Shown here in pieces: positions 22,581-32,952 of a DNA stretch of 64,000 nt. The DNA is from Costus lasius. Taxonomy: Eukaryota > Streptophyta > Magnoliopsida > Zingiberales > Costaceae. The stretch lies in assembly GCA_027563935.2 (NCBI GenBank), contig CM050449.1:88326371-88390370 (forward strand), written 5' to 3'. The notes below the pieces were generated by a model. It did no database searches, was not told where the DNA came from, and worked only from the letters and a program-made list of their open reading frames with translations. Within the stretch, counting starts at the first letter, position 1, and each line of letters starts with the position of its first letter. A program made the translations under genes and the position numbers.

Positions 22581-24290
22581 GCCTCGTTTGGGCATGAGCA
22601 GCTACGGCAAACACAGTATTTTCTTTTGTTTGCTTGGACTACAACGCGGCTTAACGGTGAAAAAAAGACGTTCCGCAAGGAAACAGTGGCAAGCTACTTG
22701 CGTGGCCACTATTTATATATTATAAATTCTGCATGTAGAAATAATATTAGTAAGATAAAAAAATATTTTAACAGGGGTAAATAAAAAATTTTATGCTTAT
22801 AATATTAAAAATATATACATACATAGTAAATTTTAAGAATTGAGTGAACACCTCCATGTGGCTCCGCCACTGCCTAGAGGACAGCGAGGAGAGATTCGAG
22901 GGAAGAGCAAGTGTCAGACCAGGATGATTCTAGGTTGGGTAGACGGCTTCTGGGCCTGGGCGGAGGCCCAAATCCCCATTGGCTCCTGTTTGAGTAGGCC
23001 GGTGGAGGCGGACTCGGGCGCCGGTAGGCAGGATGGCATGACCCAATCCGCTTCCGTCGAGAGGAGCAAAGGCCCGGCTGCTTCACCGTCCCGAGGCAAA
23101 GCTGTTGACGGAGACGACGGACGGGACGTGAAGCAGGCCGCGGGCAGCTTCCCCAAGCGGTAGATGCAGAGAAAAGGGGAGATCGGGCGCGATCTCCTGC
23201 GGACGAGAGACACGAGAGGCGTGCGATCTCTGGTAGACGAGAGCTTCCTCCACCAACGAGGACCTGCAAGCGGACCGGCGAGGATTTCGTCGACGGCGAG
23301 GTCAGGCGAGAGGGCGAGCTGCGTGCATGAACAGAGAGGAGAGGGAGGGGTTTTAGGTAGCTACTTTGTAGAGGGAATAAGTAGTGAAAATTTTCCCTTC
23401 AAATCCCGTTGTCAGCATTGTGTTTTCCGGCGATGATCCTTGGGTTTCGCGGTCGTCTTCCCCACCTCCGATCGATCTATTCCAGCGCCTAGAAGTAGCG
23501 CCGACGTGCGAGGCTGAGGGGTAAAGAGGCGCGAGGAGTCCTCTTCCCTACCAGCCCTTCTCCCCGGCTTCGGCGACGTCCGCGGCGGCGAGTAGACGCG
23601 GCGGCGTCGAGCGTTCGTCTCACGCGAAGGTGACGATTTGAGCGAACGCGCGTGGCGTTCGCTTCGAGGAGGCCGGTCAAGTCAACGGCGCGAACGAAAT
23701 TTTTGAGCCGGGCGATTGAGTTGCTGACATGGCACTGATTAATTTGATTAAGCGTGCTTAGCTTAATCTGGGCCTAACAGGAGGCCTCACAAATCACAAC
23801 AGAGATGGTGGAGATAGAGAGAGAGTTTGTGTGGGCCAGAGGTGGAGAGAGATAAATTTATATTAATATTATATAAAATTTTAAAAATAATTAAAATTGG
23901 ATTAAAATTTAATTTATTATATTACTAAATTTATATATTAATATAATATATACTAAATCCTAATAATAATATATATTATTATATAATATATGAGTTAAGT
24001 AATATAATAAAAGACAAATCAACTAAATTTTGATTAATTTTAATTTTTTTTAAAAAAATATTTTTACAAATTTTTATTTAATTATAAATATATGAATGGT
24101 AGAGTTTTATATGTTACCAAATTATTTAATTATTTAAAAATATTTTAAATTTTATTATATTGATAAAACTTTGAAAATATTATAAAATTATAAATAATAA
24201 TTTATCAAACACCTTGCATAGCTGCTATACAGTGACCGTATAACTACAATTATACAACAATAACTATAGTGTACTCCCAAACACAGCTGT
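22581..24290. mobile_element. Possible transposon carrying a GC-rich insert
   Basis: The left side reads CGTTTGGGCATGAGCAGC and the right side, on the other strand, CTGTGTTTGGGAGTACAC, a short inverted similarity of the TGTTTGGG kind common at ends of plant DNA transposons. Between them lies a strikingly GC-rich block (about 22,840-23,700) in otherwise AT-rich surroundings, open for long stretches on both strands (for example 22,840-23,163 plus, 22,874-23,269 minus). I recognise no protein. It could be a Pack-type element that captured a gene 5' end or promoter, or a decayed gene start. No convincing target duplication was found. Confidence 0.35.
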
Positions 24291-24299
24291 AATAAATTA

Positions 24300-24618
24300 A
24301 GTGAATCTGCCATCATCGATCTACACTTATAGGTTTGCATTTTTTTATATGCTAAATATTGAAATATAAAATAAAAAAAATGTAATTTACAGTTGGATTG
24401 CTAAGATGAACACACTTGTCCAATAAAGTGACTGTGGTTTCTGAAAATGCTTCTCATCGTGCCTCCATCAATATGCATCATCTTGTTTACTAGAATAGAA
24501 AGCGTTACCAATGTAGATCATGAAACCATTGCAACACTTAATCTAGAGATGACAATGGGCAGGGTAGGAGGGGGTGAGGAGTGCCAAATCTAATCCCAAA
24601 TCAACCCGATTAAAAAAA
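24300..24618. other. Spacer before Copia element
   Basis: No gene seen. The part near 24,545 (GATGACAATGGGCAGGGTAGG) resembles the ends of plant hAT-like MITEs, but no partner end was found. Confidence 0.5.
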
Positions 24619-24623
24619 ACTCA

Positions 24624-25065
24624 TGTAAGATTTATGGTCCTAATTAATGATTAAATATCTTTAACAAAAAAATTAATTTTACTAACATTCTTAGTTCATT
24701 CAAGATTCAACGTTAATAGTGAAATTAAGTTAAATTATGCCAATATTTTATGGTAACTTGATGATAGCTACATATTAAGTAAAATAGATATATTAATTGG
24801 TCCTCTTTCTATCCCTAGAAGAATACACAAAAGTGAGTCTCTTCTATTGAGACTTATATTGGAACAGAGATCAAATGAGAGAAACAAAATTTCTAAGACT
24901 TGGTAATTTTTCTATTCTTATCGATCATGACGTCTTCCGCATCAGATACATATTTATGTTATTGTTTATTATGATGATTATTTATTCGAAGATCCAAAAT
25001 TTATGAATGACAATTTTATGATAGTTGTTTTATGTTTTACATTCTATTAAATTTAAGATCTAACA
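24624..25065 (+). repeat. 5' LTR of the plus-strand Copia
   Basis: A 442-bp direct repeat of 30,109-30,606. It lacks the extra tandem unit found near the start of the 3' copy. Confidence 0.9.
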
Positions 25066-25067
25066 TG

Positions 25068-25080
25068 TGGTATTAGAGCC
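25068..25080 (+). other. Primer-binding site
   Basis: TGGTATTAGAGCC differs by one base from the usual plant Copia site complementary to initiator Met tRNA and starts two bases after the 5' LTR. Confidence 0.85.
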
Positions 25081-25306
25081 AATTGGTTATAGAATAAATA
25101 ATTTATCCATATAATAGTTTTTATGACAATTAAGAAATTTTTGCGTATGTGTTTACATTCTATGTGCATAACTTTCACAACTTATGTTCAATTAATGTTT
25201 ACTTATGTATATAGATATATGTCACGAATCTATAATTTTTGTTCATGCATCTAAATGGATATTAAGGTTAATAGTTTGGCATTGATCAAACTGTTAAATT
25301 GAATTA

Positions 25307-25684
25307 TTTTAATAATAAATATTAATCACCAAAGTGATTATTTATTATTAAATATTAATGTTCACCTCTTTTAATAATAAATGTTAATCACCAAGGTGAT
25401 CATTTGTTATTAAAATGATAATATTTTGATTTATTTATTATAACAATAAATTATTATTGCATAATTATCTTTATTAGTATCAATTTTTGATTTTACCCAA
25501 AAGGTAAATTAATATTATGTGACTAATAAACTTAATGAAATTAAATTTATTGTTAAATATAGTTATGTATCTAAAGATGCTAATTATCTTTAACAATATT
25601 TAGGTGATTATTTAAAAAATTTTAAAGTTTTTAATTTATGATAATATATTATTGTGTTTACCCAAAGGAAACATACAATATATA
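25307..25684 (+). other. Four stem-loops in the Copia leader
   Basis: Between the primer site and gag lie four inverted repeats with similar tops. Hairpin 1 (25,307-25,352) has top ATCAC-CAAA-GTGAT. Hairpin 2 (25,369-25,415) has ATCAC-CAAG-GTGAT. Hairpin 3 (25,492-25,508) has TTTACC-CAAAA-GGTAAA. Hairpin 4 (about 25,644-25,684) has ACC-CAAA-GG with a long AT arm. Hairpins 1 and 2 share arms in which AAATA/TATTT in one is AAATG/CATTT in the other, a pair-preserving change. In RNA they could act in packaging, dimerisation or translation. That role is inferred. Confidence 0.6.
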
Positions 25685-25734
25685 TTATATTTTTAAATTT
25701 TTGAATCCATAATTGATTGTGCATTTATATTTTT

Positions 25735-26535
25735 GCAGCTATTTCTCTTCATTTACATGCGTCTTCTGTTACCGTTTTCAATGGTTTGAACTTTTTTGAA
25801 TAGTGTGAACAAGTCAATTTCCATTTAAGTGTTTTAGATCTTGACTTAGCACTATTAGAAGAAAAGCCCACTGCCATTACTGATAGAAGTAGTGAAGAAG
25901 AAAAGTCAAACTATAAAGCATAGAAAAGATCAAACAAATTATGTCTTAGCTTCATGCGAATGACAATTGCTAACAATATTAAGATTACTATTCCACAAAC
26001 TGAAAGTGTTAAAGAGTATCTTAAGCTTATGGAAGAATGTTTCCGTTATAAATCTCTTAACGGTACATTAATGGCTAAACTCATTACCATGAAGTATGAT
26101 GGGTCGCGTAGTATGTAGCAACATGTCCTAGAGATGACAAATATTGCAGCAAAATTAAGGACCTTGGGTATGACAATTGATGATTTTTTTAGTACAATTC
26201 ATTATGAACTTGTTACCTTCTGAGTATGGGCTTTTTCAAATTAATTATAACACTATAAATGATAAGTGGAATGTTAATGAATTGGCCAGTATTCTTACTT
26301 AAGAAGAAATAAGACTTAAAAAGCAAGGAGTTCATTCAATTAACCTTGTGTGTCAAGAAGCAAGTAAGCTAAAGGCCAAGAAATTTAAGAAGAAAGCACT
26401 TGTTAAAGTATCATAGGTTGCGAATGTAAATAAGAAGGAACAAAAGATGGATAAATGTCACTTCTATAAAAAGGTGGACATTATTATAAAGATTGTATAA
26501 AACGCAAAGCTTGGTTCGAAAAGAAAGATACTTCT
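25735..26535 (+). pseudogene. Copia gag, broken
   Basis: The frame contains VFNGLNFFE, CEQVNFHLSVLDLDLALLEE and RSNKLCLSFMRMTIANNI, then KLMEECFRYK, the core of a plant Copia gag. In-frame stops fall near 25,800, 25,921 and 26,117. The zinc knuckle near 26,455 is frameshifted, and its second cysteine reads Tyr (KCHFYKK). No product is expected. Confidence 0.85.
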
Positions 26536-26569
26536 AACCTTTTTGTATGTTCTTAACTAAACTTAATAG

Positions 26570-29500
26570 AAGTTTCTTCTAATAATTGGTGGCTTGATTC
26601 TAGTACTACAACTCATGTTTCCAATATGATGCAGAAATTTCTTATAATCTAAACCATAAACCCAACTAAGAACTTCTTATTTATGGGAAATCGAACGAAT
26701 GTCTCAATTGAAGGCATAAGAACTTGTAGATTGGTGTTAGATACTAGCTATCATTTGGATCTAATGCAAACTCTCTATATACCTTCAATTTCTAGAAACT
26801 TAATTTCAGTTTCAAAACTTGATAAATGTGGGTTTAATTTTATTTTTTGACATGGTTATTTCAATTTATTTAAATATGATTCATGTATTAGCTCTTGAAT
26901 TCTTATTGATTGTTTATATAAATTGAAACTGGATGTTAATTTTTCTGAATCCCTATTTTGTGTTAAGCATTTTATTGGATGTAAATGTAGTATGATGAAA
27001 GAGAATTTTGCTTACTTATGACATAAGCGTTTAGGTCATGTATCCAAAGAAAGATTAGTAAAAGATAAAATTCTTTCGAATTTATATTTTATTGATTTTG
27101 ATATATGTGTGGATTGCATTAAGGGAAAGCAAACCAAACATAACAAGAAAAGTGACACAAGAAGCACTCAGCTCCTTGAAATTATACACACTAATATATG
27201 TGAACCTTTTGATACTCCAGTATCCATCTTTTAGTAGAGAGAAATATTTTATCACCTTTATAGATGATTTTTCATGGTATGGATATGTCTATTTGCTAAT
27301 GAAAAATCTCAAGCTGTAAATGCTCTTGAAGTATTTATTAATGAGGTTGAAAGACAATTAGATATGAAAGTGAAAATCATTAGGTCAGATAGAGGTAGTG
27401 AGTATTATGGTAAATATGATAAGTTAGGACAATGTTCTGGTCCATTTGGTAAACTTCTTGAAAAGCATGACATATGTGCACAATACACTATGCCAGGAAT
27501 ATCTCAACAAAATGGTGTTACAGAAAGGCGTAATAGAACATTAATGGACATGGTTAGAAGTATGATGAGTAATTCCTCATTACCCAAATCTTGTGGATGC
27601 ATGCACTTAAAACTACTATATATTTGTTGAATAGGATTTCTAGTAAGGCGGTTCTTAAAACTCCTTTTGAGTTGTGAACCGTTAGGAAACCTAGTATAAG
27701 ACACCTTCATGTTTGGGGATGTTTAGTAGAAGCATGAGTTTATAATCCATGTGAAAAAAAATTGGATTCTCGAGCCGTTACTGATTATTTTATTGGTTAC
27801 CCAGAGAAATCTAAAGGGTACAAGGTATAAGTTTTATTATTCACACTATAGTCCAAGAATTGTTGAAAAAGCTAATGCCAGTGCTGAAAGACAAATTATG
27901 GATATTAATGAAATTGGGCTTGATAATCTATTACTCGTAAATGTTCCAATATCTATATTCACATCAAATGTTGCCCTAATATTGGAGGAACAAAATGATA
28001 TTAAGAAACATTTGAATGAAGCAACACCTCATAAAGTAACTAACTTACATCCAACTGACATAAATGAACCATATGGGATAGCCTTAAGTAAATCTGTAAG
28101 AATAAGAAGGTCAGCGATTCCTGATGACTATGTGGTTTATTTGCAGGAGTCGGAATTTAATTATGGCATTTATAAAGATCCTGTCTCATTTTCACAAGTC
28201 GTAGAAAGTAAAGAGTCAAATAAATGGATTAATGCCATGAAAGATGAGTTAAACTCAATGGCACAAAATAATGTATGAGATCTCATTGATTTGCTAGAAA
28301 GTTGTAAACAAGTTGGATGTAAATGGGTCTTTAAGACTAAACATGACTCGAATGAAAATATAGAACGATATAAAGCTAGACTTGTTGCCAAAGGTTATAC
28401 TCAAAAGAATGACATAGATTATGTAGAGACATTTTCTCCTGTCGCAAAGAAAGACTCATTAAGAATAATTATGTCACTTGTAGCTCAGTTTGATTTAGAG
28501 TTATATTAAATGGATGTGACAACAGTCTTTCCAAATGGGCATCTTGAGGAAGAAGTTTACATGAATCAACCTAAAGGTTCCATTAAAAGAAAAGGTCACA
28601 TGGTGTGTAAACTTAAGAAATCAATATATAGACTAAAACAACTTTCCGCCAATAGTATATTAAGTTTAATGATACCATAACACTTTTCAGTTTTTAAGAA
28701 AACACTGTTGATCTATGTATATATCGAAAGATTAGTGGTAGTAAGTTTGTATTTTTAGTTTTGTATGTTAATGATATTTTGCTTACTGTTAATGATTTAG
28801 AATTATTGTATGAGACTAAAAATTTTCTCTCTAAGAATTTTGAAATGAAAGATATGGGTGAGGCATCCTATGTGATTGGAATTTTAATATTCTAGAATAT
28901 ATCACAAGGATTGGTAAAATTATCTCAGAAAGACTATATTAAGAAAATTCTTGAGAGAATTCATATGGATAAATGTTCTCTATGAATTGTTCCAATTTAG
29001 AAGGGAGACAAATTTAGTCTTATGCAATGTCCAAATAATGATGTAGAACAAAAGGAAATAAAATCTATTCCATATTCTTTAGTTGTTTGCAGTTTAATGT
29101 ATTTGTAAACATGCACAAGACCCGCATTAGCTTTGTAGTTTGAATGCTTGAGAGATATCAAAGCAATCTTGGTATTAACCATTGGAAAGCTGCTAAGGAA
29201 GTGATGAGATATCTTCAAGGAACGAAAGACTATATGCTCATCTATAGAAAATCTAATCTATTAGAAATAATTGGGTATTCTGATTTAGACTTTGTTGGAT
29301 GCATTGATAGTAGAAGGTCAATGTTTGGTTATTTGTTCCTACTAGTAGAAGGAGCAATTTCGTGAAAAAGTGCCAAACAATCTGTTATTGTTTTATCCAC
29401 TATGGAGGCAGAGTTTGTAGCTTGCTTTGAGGCCACAATTCATGCATTATGGTTGCGAAACTTTATTTCAAGGCTGGAGATTATTGATATTATTTCTAAG

Positions 29501-29689
29501 CCGCTGAAAATATATTGTGATAATTCTGTAGTAGTTTTCTTCTCCAAGAATGATAAATACTCTGGAGGTGCAAAACATATGGAGTTGAAATATTTTATTG
29601 TGAAAGAAGAAGTTCAAAAACAAAGAGTGTGTATTGAACACATTAAGATAGAACTCATGATTGCAGATCCTTTAACTAAAGGATTATAA
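26570..29689 (+). pseudogene. Copia pol (protease, integrase, RT, RNase H), broken
   Basis: Domains in order: a protease remnant WWLDSSTTTHVS (near 26,590; the usual DSG reads DSS). GAG-pre-integrase HKRLGHVSKERL (near 27,030). Integrase with the catalytic triad still visible in pieces: Asp in FIDDFSWYGYV (near 27,260), Asp in RSDRGSEYYG (near 27,390) and Glu in NGVTERRNR (near 27,520). Reverse transcriptase from about 28,200 ([24 protein letters not shown]), whose YVDD box reads YVND at 28,764-28,775. RNase H/C-terminal part at 29,144-29,689 (GYSDLDFVGCIDSRRS, MEAEFVACFEA, ADPLTKGL). Many stops and frameshifts separate the blocks. Confidence 0.88.
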
Positions 29690-30108
29690 CAAAGACATTT
29701 AAAGAATATGTTCAAAGAATGAGTCTTGGTTGTAATAATGACTGATAATAATGATGTTTTAACACTCTTGAGCTCAATAATATGTTTCTGATTTCTATTG
29801 TTATTTTTTTTGTTCATTATGTTTGTGTACACCTAATTGACATTGAACAAGAAAGATAAAATGTTTATGAGACATTGATGTGGACTATTATGACATTTAT
29901 ATCTCTTATGATACCTAATTTATTAAATTACTAATGTTGTGGTATATGGAAGGAAGTATACGATGCTATAGTGTACGACCACCATAACCCGCATTATGTG
30001 AATTTATTAAGTTGGGGTAAATTATGTTAATGATGTTGATTTGATTTATGCGCACTTAATATTTTTACTATTAAATTAAGTATTGGAATATTAGGCCAAG
30101 TGGGAGAA

Positions 30109-30606
30109 TGTAAGATTTATGACCCTAATTAATGGCTATACATTTTTAACGGTAAAATTAATTTATGTAAGATTTATGGCCCTAATTAATGGTTACATAT
30201 CTTTAACGGTAAAATTAATTTTACTAACCTTCTTGTTTCATTCAAGATTCTACGTTAATAGTGTAATTAAGTTAAATCACGTCAATATTTATGGTAACTT
30301 GATGGACATTATATATTAAGTAAAATAGATATATTAATTGGTTTTCTCTCTATCCCTATATAAGAATATACAAAAGTGAATCTCTTCCATTGAGACTTGT
30401 ATTGGAATGGAGATCAAGCGAGAGAAACCAAATTCCCGAGACTTAGTAATTTTTCTATTCTTATCTATCATAATGTTTTCCACATCAGGTACATGTTTAC
30501 TATGTTTATTATGACGATTATTTATTCAAAGATCCAAAATTTATAAATGACAATTTTTATGGTAGTTGTTTTATGTTTTACATCCTGTTAAATTTAAAAT
30601 TGAACA
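30109..30606 (+). repeat. 3' LTR of the plus-strand Copia, with internal tandem unit
   Basis: It is about 56 bp longer than the 5' LTR because the first stretch (TGTAAGATTTATG...AAAATTAATTTA) occurs twice, at 30,109 and about 30,165. Confidence 0.9.
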
Positions 30607-30611
30607 ACTTA

Positions 30612-31431
30612 TTCCAAACTTGACCGCACTGAGAATCACTATCAAGAAACCTAACCCCATAGTAATGTAGCACCAGTGACGGGAGCGATGCAACGACAAC
30701 ATGGGTGGCTCGAGGGGGGTTAGGATTTTATTATTTTAGTTTAAAGTAAAATTATAATTTTTACATACAAAGCAGGTTCAAAATGGATAGTGAAACTTTT
30801 ACACCCAATTTCGACCTGATTTCTATAAGTCAAGTTTTATCCAAATCCCATCCAACCCCAATCAACTCAAATTTTCCTCATCAAGTCAAGGCAAGGATAG
30901 ATTTTTATACCATCCCTTCTCAAATCCATTTGAATAACCATTCAACAAGATTTGTCTGCCAATCAAGTTCTGACGGGAGAGTCGGGTTACCCCCGTATCT
31001 ATGCAATTGAATGATGAGCCGTACATTAAAGCGGTAAGTCAAACCCTACCTGAGGCAGTACACGATCATGCGAGTGCATATGTTAATCCAAGTTTTGCAA
31101 AAACAGAAAAATGGAAACAACAGCACCAAACACCTTTTTCTGTTGGCCTTGTACACATACAAATTACAAGCGCACACACGTAAGTGCATCATATCACACA
31201 ATATGAAAGATATTAACAGGATTTTGATTTCAAGAAATAAAATAAAGAACGTCTCGTACATCACGAACTTCTTAACCATTTTAGCCTCTACAATCCTGTA
31301 CAAGGATTATATAAACATGTGCTATTGCCTTGGTCGCCACGCATCGCCATTAGACCCTATTCTGTGCGATAAGATATCCTGCAGCTATCAACAAGTGCTC
31401 TAGTCCGGAAAGTTTCCTTAAACAACTATAC
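30612..31431 (-). other. ORMDL 3' flank and presumed 3' UTR
   Basis: This follows the ORMDL stop codon on the minus strand. No coding feature is visible. The far part (about 30,640-31,000) is unassigned intergenic sequence. No clear AATAAA was found on the minus strand, so the transcript end is unknown. Confidence 0.5.
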
Positions 31432-32907
31432 TCAGTGGCCAGCATTGATCCCAAAGATCCTCACTTTGTGCATGTTAGGCAGTTTGGCAACAACCAGCAC
31501 GATTACAGCGACGGTGTTCAGGAAAAGCACTGGTTGTCTGTAATCAGTTATGTGCGAGGCTATCAAGTACCTGGAAGAATGAATGCAAGTCAGGCTATTC
31601 ACCCTCATTCAGTTAGCAGATCCAAGACTCAAATGATTATTAGAAGCAACACCACTGACGACTTTAACTATCTGACTAAAATGAAAAAGTGGCGCACAAC
31701 TCTTATATATTGATATTTCAATCAACAACCACAATCAAATCCAAAATCGTTCCTATACTAAAGCTTCATAATTGATTATAATATGGAATATCTTCAGTGA
31801 AATGGCAAACAGGCTCAGATACTGTCCGATAGTTGGAAAACAGAAAATATTGTAAGATTATCATCAATAAGGTAATAGTTATATCAAAACAGAATCTTTG
31901 TCAAATAATATCAAGGTGAGATGTATATCTCTGTGTCAATGTTTAGGTAACTGACGTATGCCAACAATTCAAACCTCTCGACATGCATTGCACATCCCCA
32001 CAGAAACTTCAATTTTCCTTCGGCAGAACCCAAGTGGTCTATAATAATATGAAATTTAACTGTTATTTTTTGGTATTCCAAAAGATTCAGAAAATAATAA
32101 CTTGCTGCTTTTAGCTCATTAGACTCAGCTGAAATTGTTCATCCATTCAACCCATCCTTAGAAATCAAATTTACCTCGTTAAGGAGATAGTCTGAGGAAA
32201 CCTGAATGACAAAAAGTCTTAACTACTAATAGAACATCATCTAGTAATTAGCATTAATAACGTTTACTAGACTCAGCAATTTTGAAGTTATTACATCAAC
32301 AAATTACCAGGATGTTATTTTTCTTTCATATAATTACAGTTATATAACTTACCATCGGATCTGATGTATTCACCTGTTTACCAACAGTGTTAATGGATGG
32401 TATGAAACATGCATATATTGTTGCACTAATAATGAAACCTTAACATGAATATTGACAGGTAAAAATAGATATTATTTGCTGGGCAGTGTCACATGTCATT
32501 AGATTTACTAAATTGAATAAGGCATTGGGCAAATGTGACACATGAATGTCAAATTGTGAGATGATTCAGTTAAGTTAAAGTCCACTTGTTTTCATGAATT
32601 TTGAGGCATATACAGTGGACCATAAATACTGGTTGGACGGGTATTGATTGGAGAGTGTGTACAATCGAATCAAGATACGGTATTAAACCAAAACTGAAGG
32701 TCTTTCTTCAATCTTATACTATCCAAATCACTATATCAGAAAATACAAATCAATTTACTAGAAAACTAGCGGTTCGATGGACTACTTTTGTTAGTGGTAT
32801 TCGATTTTAAATCTTGGCGTAATAAACAAGTAAGACATATCTTGTAATAGCAATATAGATTGTATAATTCATCTCCAGTAACGGTACCATTTTTTTATGC
32901 ATAGTCA

Positions 32908-32952
<45 letters not shown>

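Larger units (their letters stand above)
24624..30606 (+). mobile_element. Ty1/copia retrotransposon with both LTRs
   Basis: The LTRs are at 24,624-25,065 and 30,109-30,606, both TGTAAG...AACA. The flanks ACTCA (24,619-24,623) and ACTTA (30,607-30,611) form a 4/5 target duplication. The primer-binding site TGGTATTAGAGCC (initiator Met tRNA type) is at 25,068-25,080 and a purine tract AAGTGGGAGAA ends at 30,108. gag, protease, integrase, reverse transcriptase and RNase H follow in Copia order but are broken by many stops. It lies between the two host genes, and the coding strand is opposite to ORMDL. Confidence 0.93.

Noticed and set aside
22840..23680. Overlapping frames of 99-131 codons in the GC-rich island
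   Set aside because: Long open frames on both strands are expected in GC-rich DNA, and none shows a domain or a consistent reading.
31001..31713. Plus-strand frames around 31.0-31.7 kb
   Set aside because: The one at 31,435-31,713 is the antisense of ORMDL exon 3, and the others lie in its 3' flank without recognisable content.
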